NCBI RefSeq assembly: GCF_019059575.1
Contig: NW_024881846.1
Coordinates: forward strand, 310,001-374,000
Length of the DNA stretch: 64,000 nt
Direction of reading: 5' to 3'
From: Amphibalanus amphitrite
Lineage: Eukaryota; Arthropoda; Thecostraca; Balanomorpha; Balanidae
Shown here in pieces: positions 11,101-20,717 of this stretch (position 1 is the first letter of the stretch; each line of letters starts with the position of its first letter). A program made the translations under genes and the position numbers. The notes under the pieces are model-generated. The model saw only the letters and a program-made list of their open reading frames with translations. It ran no database searches and was not told the DNA's origin.

Positions 11101-13759
11101 ACCCACAGAGCAGTGACCCTTTGACCTGATGTCCTTGGGGGCTGAAGGACCCCGAGGGCAGTGACCCTTTAACCTATTTCCGGGGCCACTGTGACTTTTT
11201 GGCCTGACGAACCAAGGAGCAGCGACCTTTTGTACTGATGGCTCCGAGGGTAGTGACCCTTTTTCCTGATGACCTTTGGGGGCAGTGACCCTTTAACCTA
11301 TTTTCGGAGGCAGTGGCTCTTTGACCTGAGGACCCAGGGGGCAATGGTCACAAGAGCAGTGACCCTTTAACCTATTTCGGGGGGGGCATCGGCTCTTTGA
11401 CCAATGACCAGTGTGGGGGCGGTGACCCTTTGACTACCGACCTCTGGGGACAGTGACCCTTGAGCTGAGGCCTGAGGACCCCACTCAACAGCAATATTAC
11501 TTTCTGAACAGTGGCTGTCCAGTTGGGCAAACTAGGCTTTTGGAATCAAAATATGGAGGCATCAATAATTTGATTCTGGTGGGAGGAGCCATGACCAAAT
11601 ATGGGCATGGAATCAATTTTTTGATTCATTTGGGTACACTTTTGACTTCAAATGTATCGTTACGGTTGAAAAAAGGCCCATGACGGTGAGATTTTTCTTT
11701 AAAAAGGTAGAAAAATGTGGTAGCTTTCCAAAAAGTGTTACCTCAAAACTAAGAAATTGTCCCTTTGGCCTTGTGAATGGGAAAAAGACAGAGCCACTGT
11801 CCATCACGTAAAAGCTGTTTTGAGGAAATCACACTGTATGTTATTTTTGTATCATGAATGGCATACTAAACAATCAGTAATTGTGTGAAATGGCAAAATG
11901 AAATTTTCAAACCCCTTATTATCATTGTTGTAGTGCTTTTATATTTATTATATGGTTTTTACCTGTTGCTTCAGTTTTTGTATTCTTGACATTTAAAAAT
12001 TGTAAATTGTTATCAAATGTAGTGAAGGTTAACTACAACAATGCTATAGGTATCTGTTGTGGTGCTGAGGATACCACTAAATGAGAATAGTAGCAAGATA
12101 AATGATGTATTCCTGCAAGTCATTGTTGCCTATCTCTTAACATTACCTGTGAATCAAAATAATGATTAGCCAGCTGATGGGGAATCAATATTATGATTAT
12201 CTGTTTAAAGTGAATCAATTCCTTGATTGCCTTTCACTACCTATAGAATTCAAATTGTTATGATAGGAGCAATATTATTTTGCTTAGGAGATAGTTCCAG
12301 CATTTCTGTTCAAGATCAGGCATGCTCCGTCTTGAAACACTCTCTTATTTTTACGTGATTGGTAAGTTAGAAATGGTCTGCATTTATGCCCAAATATGGT
12401 CATAAGGAATCAATCTTTTGATGCCTCCATATTTTGATTCCAAAGGTCTAGTTTGCCCTTGAGTTTGCCCAACTGGTCGCCTGTCATAAAAGGAGATTAG
12501 CAAGCGCTCTCCCTAAAACATTGTTCATTTGTTCAAGCTTTGGGGCAATAACCGACATGCGAACATATTAACCGATTTGTTTTCGGCTTAAATCGAGGTT
12601 TAAGATCACTGAAGTCTAAAGACTGACAAAAAAAGGAACAGAATTAGGGGAAGCAGTGATCAGAAGAAACGAATGTCGTTCTTTGTATCATTCAGCATGT
12701 GGATCCCATTGTTGGACGTGGGGGTATAGCTCAGTGGTAGAGCATTCGACTGCAGATCGAGAGGTCCCCGGTTCAAATCCGGGTGCCCCCTCTTTTCGTT
12801 TCAATAGGATGGCGCCTGGCGCGGGGTGTCATTCCTTGCTTTTCTTCTCAGGTCTTTCTTTCATAGCATGCCTATTTCAGTGCCGCATTCTTCCTTCGTT
12901 GCTCTTGCTTCCATGATATTAATGAAATGCAATAATCCATCGGTTGTGTTCGATGTGTACGCGCGATGAGAGAGACTCACGGGTCTGACGCGTGTTTTCT
13001 GTTTATCCCGGCAGGACCAGCACCAGGTTCTGTTCCGACCGTGCGGTGGCGGAAGCACCGCCGACCCCTGTCCCACGCCAGTGGCTGGCATCCAGCCTGA
13101 GACCAGGTGCAAGCTGCACACGCCGCTGCCGGAGGACGGGCCGGTGCGGATGCCACAGGTTAGTTAGCTACTGCTGTCATCAGGATTCAGGAATCGTACA
13201 GACTTTGGAGGAGGATGGGGGTAATAATGATCTGAGGAGTAGCCTGAGTGAATGAGTGAGCAGCTCCGGTGAGCTGTCTTTCTCGTAATATAGTCTCAGT
13301 GTCTGATAGGTAAATGTTTTGTACTGGAATGGTCCTGAGTACAGGACTGGTCAGCTTTTCGTATCTTTTGATCACAAACGCTGCGTGATGTCTGTTCTGA
13401 TTCCCTCAGTGTACGGTATGTGACATTTGCTCATCTATGTTCTTCCCTTCTAGCCACCGCCCGACCCTGTGGAGACCATTCTCGGCGAACTCGACGGAGA
13501 TGACCTAGCGCTGGACGAAACGCAGAGCGAGTTGGTGGCGAGCATCGCCAACACGCTGATGGCCTCGGCCGGCCGGCTGGAGACGGCTGCAGGTGGCGCT
13601 AGTGAGCCGCTGCAAGGTGGCGCTGCCGGCGCCGGCTCCAAGTCGGGCTCTGCTGACGGGAGCGGTCAGAGGTCAGAGGTGTCCTCTGAGGTGGACGTCA
13701 CCGGGGGCACGAGGTCAGGGTCGCCCTCAGAGGGGGCTGAGGTCACTGTGACTGGGTGA
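2018..13759 (+). CDS. KANSL2: KAT8 regulatory NSL complex subunit 2 (KANSL2), nine coding exons
   Basis: Joined exons 2018-2122, 3042-3169, 4013-4191, 5815-6008, 6518-6653, 6833-6972, 8784-8897, 13015-13158 and 13454-13759 give 1446 nt, or 481 residues plus stop; vertebrate KANSL2 is about 490. All junctions have GT/AG ends and compatible phases. The protein starts MPRIR, like the vertebrate M-x-R-I-R start. It has two C3H-C3H zinc modules: C26, C33, C44, H47 with C59, C69, C82, H85, and C306, C315, C326, H329 with C342, C351, C364, H367. Between them lie an acidic stretch (exon 4) and a basic, probably helical RLxxLxxLYLxQFxRLQ segment (exon 5). Members of this family are nuclear subunits of the NSL histone acetyltransferase complex; the Cys/His spacing and mid-region match KANSL2 better than its relative INO80D. 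Function is inferred from family membership. Confidence 0.93.
3042..3169 (+). CDS. KANSL2: KANSL2 exon 2
   Basis: Follows CACGTTTCCAG and encodes ECLEGFSFCSAHILEDRSAP, the family signature around the first C3H finger, then C59 and C69 of the second. Ends KKD plus two bases before GTCAGT. Another good acceptor (TTTTGTTATCTAG, exon from 3003) is in the same frame and would add 13 residues, but it breaks the C-x10-C spacing, so 3042 is preferred. Confidence 0.9.
3170..4012 (+). other. KANSL2 intron 2
   Basis: No conserved coding sequence. The middle (about 3480-3660) is pyrimidine-rich. A phase-compatible cryptic exon at 3671-3765 runs into a stop and is not accepted as coding. Confidence 0.6.
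4013..4191 (+). CDS. KANSL2: KANSL2 exon 3
   Basis: Completes the second N-terminal finger (C82, H85 in QCQDHRRR) and then encodes a basic helix, a VVVEQIQQSI segment and a low-complexity Ala/Gly/Ser tail. Follows GTGTTCCAG; its first base completes the split codon from exon 2. Ends one base into a glycine codon before GTCAGC. Confidence 0.9.
4192..5610 (+). other. KANSL2 intron 3, repeat-free part
   Basis: About 1.4 kb with no recognised exon, tRNA or transposon. It contains a small direct duplication of CTTGAACTGACTTGGCTCTG near 4494-4540. The 3' end of the intron is the acceptor array described separately. Confidence 0.6.
5611..5814 (+). repeat. Tandem copies of the KANSL2 exon 4 acceptor plus first codons
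   Basis: Five successive copies of a 44-55 bp unit each carry a pyrimidine stretch, AG and GCGAGGGCTGGGAG or a close variant. Exon-like starts fall at 5623, 5667, 5715, 5770 and the true 5815. The first four copies reach an in-frame stop soon after the AG if used with the exon 3 phase, so only 5815 is productive. Confidence 0.9.
5815..6008 (+). CDS. KANSL2: KANSL2 exon 4
   Basis: Encodes GEGWEAAQRALQYGSDSESG and then an acidic Glu/Asp/Ser-rich stretch ending YTDDE before GTGGGT. The two bases GC complete the glycine codon begun in exon 3. Ends in phase 0. Confidence 0.9.
6518..6653 (+). CDS. KANSL2: KANSL2 exon 5
   Basis: Encodes VIRLAERRLRRLQHLYLGQF and then RLQHVMKNKRRAFLLEVAREKEAM, the conserved basic segment of the KANSL2 mid-region, probably helical. 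Acceptor GGTCAG, donor A/GTGAGT. Confidence 0.92.
6833..6972 (+). CDS. KANSL2: KANSL2 exon 6
   Basis: After the split lysine codon it encodes SISGAPRETVAEQEAYDLLR and then AYGHHQKTAGKDYWFWQQRLEKRAAE. Acceptor TTCCGCAG, donor GAG/GTACGG, ends in phase 0. Confidence 0.9.
6973..8350 (+). other. KANSL2 intron 6, part before the array
   Basis: About 1.4 kb with no recognised exon or element. Base composition changes from purine-rich (6985-7070) to mixed. Reading frames here are short and unconserved. Confidence 0.6.
8351..8770 (+). repeat. Minisatellite with 5'-splice-like GTGAGTACGG motif, before KANSL2 exon 7
   Basis: Ten exact GTGAGTACGG copies start at 8361, 8401, 8441, 8481, 8521, 8546, 8571, 8596, 8621 and 8701. 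The spacing is 40 bp for the first five and 25 bp for the next four, so a 40-bp unit gives way to a 25-bp unit. GTGAGT is a consensus 5' splice donor. The array ends 13 bp before the exon 7 acceptor. Confidence 0.92.
8784..8897 (+). CDS. KANSL2: KANSL2 exon 7
   Basis: Encodes residues 295-332: RCAHAEGRVRC, then TLRTVPLSKFCLKHIIQ, which is the first half of the C-terminal C3H-C3H zinc module (C306, C315, C326, H329). Acceptor GTCCGACAG, donor CAG/GTCAGT. 38 whole codons, phase 0. Confidence 0.95.
9010..10008 (-). mobile_element. Decayed mariner-type (Tc1/mariner/IS630) element
   Basis: A 999-bp element in KANSL2 intron 7, flanked by TA on both sides. Its imperfect terminal inverted repeats start CAGGGTCTTTCATAATGAAT and end in the complement, TTCATTGTGAAAGACCCTG. 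On the minus strand, pieces of a DDE transposase appear in three frames: KVMFWAVVVDGRV, FQQDGA around the second catalytic Asp, and a SLDLSPMDF block matching the usual SPDLTPLDF third-motif region. Stops and frameshifts separate them, so it cannot make a transposase. Confidence 0.88.
11045..11462. repeat. Irregular tandem repeat with CAGTGACCCTTTAACCT units
   Basis: Degenerate units of roughly 40-60 bp, each carrying GCAGTGACCCTTT(A/G)ACCT followed by a G-rich stretch. Unit length and sequence vary. A looser TGACCT-rich lead-in begins near 10880. No coding potential. Confidence 0.75.
11518..12478. mobile_element. Inverted-repeat (MITE-like) element with GAATCAA motifs
   Basis: The left arm begins CCAGTTGGGCAAACTAG and continues through TTTTGGAATCAAAATATGGA. 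The right arm ends with the complement (TCCATATTTTGATTCCAAA, then TTTGCCCAACTGG). Arms are about 50-60 bp; the right arm has a small duplication of TTTGCCC. GAATCAA/TTGATTC motifs recur inside. No transposase. Flanks GTGGCTGT and TCGCCTGT agree at 5 of 8 positions, too weak to call a target duplication. Confidence 0.75.
12720..12791 (+). tRNA. tRNA-Cys (GCA)
   Basis: A 72-nt cloverleaf in KANSL2 intron 7, same strand as the host gene. Acceptor GGGGGTA pairs with TGCCCCC (one G-T), discriminator T. The anticodon loop CTGCAGA has anticodon GCA; the T arm is CCCGG-TTCAAAT-CCGGG. A box TAGCTCAGTGG and B box GGTTCAAATCC are intact, and CCA is not encoded. It looks functional. Confidence 0.95.
12793..12796 (+). 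terminator. RNA polymerase III T-run terminator
   Basis: TTTT two bases after the discriminator base of the tRNA-Cys gene, the usual Pol III stop. Confidence 0.75.
13015..13158 (+). CDS. KANSL2: KANSL2 exon 8
   Basis: Encodes residues 333-380: DQHQVLFRPCGGGSTADPCP and the rest of the second C-terminal finger (C342, C351, C364, H367). Acceptor ATCCCGGCAG, donor CAG/GTTAGT. 48 whole codons. Confidence 0.95.
13454..13759 (+). CDS. KANSL2: KANSL2 exon 9 (terminal coding exon)
   Basis: Encodes residues 381-481 and the TGA stop: PPPDPVETILGELDGDDLAL, an acidic helix-like block, then a Gly/Ser/Ala-rich tail ending EVTVTG. Acceptor CCCTTCTAG in phase 0. No canonical AATAAA was found close behind the stop. 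Confidence 0.9.
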   Translation, partial: PPPDPVETILGELDGDDLALDETQSELVASIANTLMASAGRLETAAGGASEPLQGGAAGAGSKSGSADGSGQRSEVSSEVDVTGGTRSGSPSEGAEVTVTG

Positions 13760-15310
13760 GGGAGGAAGCTGGGCAGATGGTTCGTTGGATATGCTGACGC
13801 GTAACCGTAGAAGCCTGAAAGGCTCGCTCATTTCCTTAGAGTGTACTTTTGTATTGGTATTTTCGACGATGCATTATGAAGTATTGTGTAAATAGCTCAT
13901 TTTTGACGAGTGTTAGCTTTATGTATTTCCCTGAAATGTTCACTCCCGAAAATGAGTAAATTGCAGTTTAGCGCTTTTGCCTCAAAGTAAGTGCATGAAA
14001 TATTTAACACGATCTGAGAATGGGCAATTGGGTCATTATGTAATTACATAATAACTGATCATAGTTTGTTCACCGGCCACAAAACTTTAGCCATTATAAT
14101 TTCAAGGAGCTAATGCCAACATCTCGCCTCTTCTGTGCTTCCGAAACGTGTATTCCCCTATAGGCGCCGGCTGTTGATACTCGTCTTTATGGGAAACATC
14201 GATGGCCGTTGTTCTTGGTTCGTTCGATGAAGTTCTGAGCGATGTGAAATGAATTGCCGGCTAAGTATTGACATTTAGTTCTATTGTTAATTATTTGAGT
14301 TACCTGTTCATAATATACTGTCTGTATGACTGGCTATTGTGTGATGATATTGTATAATAATGTAGCACAATGTTGTAATGGTGTTTAGCTTGAGGTGGAC
14401 TGACTCATTGTTATTGCTTTAATTATTCGGGACTTAGGAGAGCATTGAAAGTCACCATCCAAAGCACACATGAAATCATCTATTTCACTTCAGATTGTTA
14501 CGGGCTATCACGTGCTCCACCAATCGATAGATATTACCGATCCATCAATCGACCATTTCACCCCTCCTAACCAATAGCGCTGGTTTAATCATTTATCGAG
14601 CGGTGCATTTCCTGTGCGCGTGGGTGACGGATTCATCAGCTGCCGACTGCCCGTTTGTTAACGATCCCCAGTTCCGTATTTACCCCATCCGGTGCCGGTC
14701 CGGTCCGGCGCGTCACGTGCTCACACGCGCGCGTCCGACGTGCCACCACGTGACAGCCGCGTCATCTCGCTCCCGCCGGCGGGACGGGCGGACTGCCCGC
14801 GCCAAAACAGCCGCGGCGCGCGGCTATTGTGGCGCGCCGAGCCATCTGTTGCGCCGGCACGTGCCCGAGCTGGGTGTTACGGTGTGTGACACCGCCCGCT
14901 GGGCTGTGACGGTGGGTAGGGGCCGGCCGGTAGATTGAGCTGGTGCTGTTGGGCGGACCTCCATACTGAACGTGACGCGAGTCCTCCGAACTGGGACCAT
15001 GGGCACCTTATTGTATTCCCACCGCACGGACGTCCTTTTAGCGGACATCCAGATGGACCGATCCCGTTATAGGATGAAACTTTGTGAGTCTAACCATTAT
15101 GGCTGCGTTTGGACTGCATCGTTTCTCGTATGTTCGCCCACACATTTCGTCCATTCGAGATGCGCAAGCAGGCTGTGATATATTGCATGCAACATGATTC
15201 AGCGCTAAGGAAATGTAAAATGTGGGACCATATGCGCGTGCAGGTGCTAACAGCAAGTCCCAATAACGGAGCGGTTTCGGCATCACCCTATCCTATCAGA
15301 CCTCCGTAGC

Positions 15311-15375
15311 AGGGCTGCGGAGTCGGAGTCGGAGTCGGTCGGGTCGACAGTTGTGACCGGAGTCGGAGTCGGAGT
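15311..15375. repeat. GGAGTC hexamer repeat
   Basis: Two short runs of (GGAGTC)n separated by a degenerate spacer. A related GTCGGTCGGAGT stretch recurs at about 35250-35300, suggesting the end of an unclassified dispersed repeat. Confidence 0.6.
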
Positions 15376-15482
15376 ACCCCAAAATCCATCGACTCCACAG
15401 ACCTGCTCCCTAGATCTGACCGATACGAAGCCTTGCTGAGGTAACGCAGCGCGATCTGTGAAACTCTCACCTCTAAATATTT

Positions 15483-15590
15483 TCTCTCGCCTCCCTCTCC
15501 CTCCTCCCTCCACCCCTCCCCCCCCCTCTCTCTCTCTCTCTCTCCCTTTCTCTCCTCTCTCTCACTCTCCCTTCTCCTCTCACCTCTCCA
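15483..15590. repeat. Pyrimidine (CT)n tract
   Basis: About 108 bases almost entirely C and T on the plus strand, with a (TC)n core near 15528-15545. Simple sequence with no coding support. Confidence 0.85.
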
Positions 15591-16823
15591 TCACCGGAGT
15601 TTGTTTCTGTGCCCGCTGCGGTCGGTGCCTTTGACGCCACTTCCGCGCCATTACCCTTTGGCGCACTGCGCGCGCGCACAAAAGTGCCGCGTTCCGGACG
15701 GTCGCGGCGCCGAGTTCATCAATGGCCAGCTCTGATTGGTGTCGACACCGCGCGACGAGCGCTATTTACTCTGGTAACGCGACTCGGGCCGACCGGGGCC
15801 GGAGACGGGCCGGGTCTCTATGAGGGAGAGGCAGAGACTGTGACCGACACTCAATAACACAGTGTATCACCACCGGTGCCGCTGTTCGACTCAATAACAG
15901 CGCCATTGTGCGAGTGAACAGGGCGGTAATGCCAGCTGGCGAGTGGGATATATTATACCGATTCACGGTGGTTTTACGGAGCCACAAAATGGCGTGCGGC
16001 ACAAGGTCAATATTATGTAAACTGTAAATGAAAAATGAGGGATCGACTTCTTTTCTTGCTGCTCTGCTTCGCTGATTCGCAGAAAGCTGATTTTAGTGTC
16101 TGAATGATGTGGTTAATGAAAATAATAAATTAGGCACAGTGTTGATTATTCATTTCATTTTTGTGCCGCTACCTGACCTCTTCATTGCAATGACTTCAGA
16201 AAATCTCATTCATCCCGTTCCTATCCCAGTAGCAAGTTTCAAATAATGACGACATAGGTATTAGGTATGCCTACTTTTTATATTTTTTTCTCGTTAGACT
16301 CGCTGTTTCTGATTGCCTGGTGTTGCTTTTGCTTTGTTAGACCACAGCATAACAGCTTCTATTCATGTTTCCCTATCAACCCTTGTTTAATTTTTCAAAC
16401 CATCAAGTAGCCACGGGCTGCTGTTTGTGATTTGATTACGCTTGTCGTTCTATGTGGCGCAGATGGCGACAGTGCGGCGGATGGCGCACCAGCGCCACGT
16501 CACGCTCATCAGCGCGGCGCTGGTGGCGCAGCGACGGCGAGACGCGCCGCAGATAAATCGGCGTCCTACTCCTAGCTGTCATCGCTTGTAAGCGGGCGGC
16601 GCGCGGCATTCGCCGCTTATGACGTGTGAAATCGGCCTAATCCGGCCGCTGTGTGTTGATTGAGATAGCGGGACCGCCCGCGGCGCCGGCCGGCGCGACT
16701 CGCGCACCCACCGCGCCGACCGGTCCCATCGGGAGAGGCGGACTGACGGGGACGAAGGCGACGGAGTCACGGACCAGCCGGATGGCATGAACGACATGCA
16801 TTCGTATATTCTTAGGAAAATAT

Positions 16824-18104
16824 CAGGGGTGGAGCTTCCTGTACAGTTGGTGCCTGTTGGGGCGGCTGCCTCACCAACTTGCCATTTTGCAATTTGCCCC
16901 AATTGTTTTGCCCCACCAACTTAAACTGATTCGCATAATAATGTTGCTTTGTAAGTTGTAACTTATTCTTTTTTTGGCATTGAGGAGCTTTGAAATATCT
17001 GTGTAATGCATGATATTATCTCTGTAATGACAAGAATTGATTCGTTTAAGCAATTTATTTAATTTAACCCGCGCACCGACGGGGGTCTGCGCCAACTTCG
17101 CACCGACGGGGGGGGGGGCGGATGACCGCCCCCCCCCCTGAGATCTCGAGAACGAAGCAAGATAGCGACAAGCGGTAAACGGCATCGGATACGCACGGAC
17201 AAGGTCTACAATTTTTACTAGGTCACTTTCAGGTCAGGTCAAAGATGACGTCACAGGGGTCGAAAAAGTCAAAATGGCGGCGCTAGATATGGAGAGAGTT
17301 TTTCTCGAATAACTTTCGAATTAGTCAAGATAGGAACAAACTAAGGGTAGCATCGTGATCCTCTCGTCAATCCGCATCGAATGATATATATGTTGACCTC
17401 GAAAGGTCAAGGTCAAAGGTTGACCTCAGGTCACGTGACCTCGAGGTCATCATGTATATCATTCGATGCGTCTTGACGAGCTGAACACAATGAGACCATC
17501 CGCGCGGCTGTATCTTGTTCCTGTATGGAGTTATTGGCAAAAAACCGCTGGTGACCTTTGATGACGTCACATGACCTTACAGCTGCCCAACAGCAAAACA
17601 GACCTCAAGGTAGTGAAGGCTGATCGTATATGAAGTCATGTATGGTATATGGGGCCATTCCGACCCGTTTTAGTGGTAAAAACAGGGAGTTGATTTTTCC
17701 CCCATTGACTTATAATGGGGAGGTCGCGAAATTGACCTGACCTTAGGTCACCGATATCAAAATTCCGAGATACACAAATTGTAGCTACTAATGACCTTAT
17801 AACATCCTGCGACTTTCAAAGGCCTCCGACATCTACTGTAGCTGATAGCTCTGGCACGGTGACAAAGTTGCAAAAAAGTGACTTGAGGTTGGGTCATTCA
17901 AAGTGACCTGGTGACCTGACCTTGAAAGTTAGGAGGTTCAAACTTGCACACCATGTGCAGAATTGATGAGAGAATAGTCATACCAAATTTCGCGGGGGGG
18001 GGCGGATATCCGCCCCCCCGTCGGTGCGCGGGTTAACAATCGGACATTGTAGGAAGGCTTAGCGACCTTTTGCCCCACCAACTTCCCTGGGAAAGCTCCA
18101 CCCA
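16824..18104. mobile_element. Probable inverted-repeat element hosting E1
   Basis: Left end CAGGGGTGGAGCTTCCTG, right end the imperfect complement CTGGGAAAGCTCCACCCA. CCCCACCAACTT recurs near both ends, and the TTAA element E1 lies between. A truncated relative is at 50745-50800 on the other strand. No target duplication is clear, so the superfamily is open. Confidence 0.5.
17068..18032 (+). mobile_element. TTAA element E1
   Basis: 965 bp between TTAA at 17064 and 18033. Left end CCCGCGC-ACCGAC-GGGGG, with the word ACCGAC repeated 27 bp further in. Right end is the complement with GTCGGT. Both ends carry a G-run/C-run hairpin. The body holds dense AGGTCA/TGACCT half-sites, TGACGTCA (17246) and an inverted CATCGAATGATAT pair. 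It matches E10 and E12 in reverse orientation. No transposase. Confidence 0.9.
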
Positions 18105-20285
18105 CATAGGCGGCGGAACGGGGAGGGCACCGGGGCACCGTACCCCCTTTGATTTTGGCATTTTAACATTAGCCCTATGGGCTAATGGAAAGAATGGGAC
18201 TAAAAGTCCTGATCGCTTTTGATCTTTGTATGTACGTGCTACTGGGGCTCGGTGATTACCCATATTTGTATGGATTCATATGTAATTACTTTTATTAATT
18301 GTGCTGTTGTAGGATTATCGTGACGACTGGTGTTCCAGCGCGCTGCATTTGCCAGTGGCCTGCTCTCTAAGTACGCACAGATTAGGCGTATTGTGCCGCC
18401 TTCGCCATTTCCGGATGTTCCCGCAGCTAACACAGTTGAGCCTCCCCCATCAGCGCTCCACAGCACCGACTGCTCTCCGTCAGTCCCCGGGGACTCTCCG
18501 TCCGGCGGCGCGACGACGCTCGTCGCCGCCGCGTCGTTATCGTCGAGCGTCAGACGGCGGCGGCCAGCGCGGCGTAATGCGCCGCTTTCGCCGCCTCAGT
18601 CCCCTTAGTTCCACTTGGAGACGCCGCTAACCGCTTAATCCTATCAGCCGGTGCCAGCGGCGCGCCGCCACTGCGGCGTTCAGTGGCGCGGCGGCATTCG
18701 ACGGCGCACGGCGCCGATCCGTGTGTGGCTCGCTTTTCCGATGTCCTGACGGTTGAGCTGGCTCGGAATGAAAGAAGACTGCGATGGCGCGTTCTATCTT
18801 CAGAGCGGAAATGGAAGTGGTCAGCCGAGAAAAGCCCTTAGCCCTGGCGGTGTCACGTTTAAAGATGGAGCTGGTTCTGAAACAGATGGCAAGGCAGGCC
18901 ACAGTCCCTGCACTTGTGAAAAAAAAAACGTTCCAATAACTCCGGGCAATTATCGTCTGCGCAGCATTCCATAAAAGCACAAATTCCGAAAGTTCTGGTC
19001 AAGATCCTTAGTTAGGTATAGGCATTGTTTATTATCGCCAATGAAATCAAGGACGTGACTGTATTATTAAATATTTTATTTACTAACTTATTCTCGCTTC
19101 CAGAGGATAACAATTAGATACTTGATTGGTATGTAAGTTTTTCTCAGTCTAAAATTGAAATTGATCGATTGTAGACGTTTCTTGCGAGAAATCAGCATGA
19201 AGATCGCAACTTACAAACATATCCTTTTTTTTAATTCCAAGTTTGGATGCATGATTATTTCATGATTCCTAATGCATAGTTGATACGAGTATACTTGGAG
19301 GAGCCACTAATGAACCCAAATGCCAACATAAGGACTCTGTGATCTCTGGTGACATGTGTCTGTGATTAAATCTCCGCAATTAAAACCATGTCTTGCTAAA
19401 TACTCAATGGACCGGAGTACATGACAGGTGTAACCGCCACCAAACCCAAACAACAGAGCGCCCTTCGGAGGGGTCATTTGTCCGCGGCGGCCGTCACTCA
19501 ATGACGGGCGGCTGCCACGCGAGCGTTTCAGGTGTCACACCGGCCGCATATCTGTGACAAATGAACCGGCCCTAATGGGGCGCCGGGCAGCACACGGGAG
19601 GTGGACGGCAGAGCTAATGGGCACCACCGACAACCTAACTGGCCGCTCGTCAGGCCAGCACCGGACGGAAATGATTGGCAGGGATGTGCCGAGTGTTTAT
19701 CAAATTGATAGTAAATATTAGCGGAACTTTGAGTTTTTTTTTTCGAAAATGGCTTACTCTTTTTGGAAAACACGGCTGTTTCTTGTTGTCCAAACATTAT
19801 GGAGTCTTGAGATACCCAACTGACCTAAGTAGGAAGAGGCCGTTCCATAGCTCCGCATGGGTGTAGTTTTCCAAAAATCATTGGGGGTGCTCAATAGCTT
19901 TCAGAAAGGCATGCCATATTTTTCGTAGTTAATTTTTTTCAGCTGTTCTTTTTGACTGTAGCCATCAGGCATCATGCAAGGAATGATGTCAAATCAGTTC
20001 GAGAGCTTGTTTTAATAGCGCCACTGTAAAACGATTTTGGCTCACCCAATGCATTAATAATCATATAGAAGTTTTTGAACATATTTCAGAACACCCTGAG
20101 TTTAAAATTTAGATTCAGGCCCTACCGGACTTTTGGTAGGTCCGCGCTTAGGCAGCCTGGTCTGCATAGCTCTGCACGAATGAGCTTATATTGAGGGCTA
20201 TCCAACATGACGCCTGACGGGACAGGCTCGATGGTTACTCTCCGGACATGGTTCTCGTGAAATATTGCATTTTGTCCCTGGAACT
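18105..20285. other. Intergenic, no gene seen
   Basis: G+C-rich patches at 18340-18730 and 19430-19660 separated by A+T-rich sequence. No supported exon, RNA gene or element. Short frames on either strand match nothing known to me. Confidence 0.5.
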
Positions 20286-20289
20286 TTAA

Positions 20290-20713
20290 CCCTCGCCGGC
20301 ACAGGCCACTTTGCGTCCTTCGATGGCACAAGGGGGGGGGGGGGGGTTGGTAAGACCACACCCCCTCGCGTTTGGCCTCTGATCGAGCTAGAGCTTCGCG
20401 GAAAAAAACGAGCGTGTTGCCCGTCACGAGAAAAAGCCGATGATACCCAATTTTAAGCTTGCAAACGCCCGGCTAATGCGAGCCGACATACGCCGAATCG
20501 CGATTCCGGCCAAACATGGTCTCGGAAAGGAGGTCACAGGTCAAAGGTTATTTGGGTCAGGGTCATGAAATTTTCAGGGTAGGTGTAAAATTGATCAATG
20601 CGAGAGTACTGAAAGTTTCGTCCCGATCGGCCTTTTTTTACGCGAGTTATTCGCGAAAACCCTTAGGGGGGGGGGTTGCATCACCCCCCCCCCCCCCCCT
20701 GTGCCGGCGAGGG
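20290..20713 (+). mobile_element. TTAA element E2 (deleted relative of E7)
   Basis: 424 bp between TTAA at 20286 and 20714. Ends CCCTCGC-CGGCACA and TGTGCCG-GCGAGGG, with a second inner TGGCACA at the left. Both termini and flanking body match E7 (31034-32480), but the roughly 1-kb middle is missing. Its right TTAA is shared with E3. Confidence 0.9.
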
Positions 20714-20717
20714 TTAA

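Larger units (their letters stand above)
13760..16823. other. Intergenic region downstream of KANSL2
   Basis: Begins with the KANSL2 3'UTR of unknown length. 14580-14940 and 15600-15850 are G+C-rich and could be regulatory or ancient repeat sequence. No coding exon, tRNA or transposon end was recognised apart from the simple repeats listed. Confidence 0.5.
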
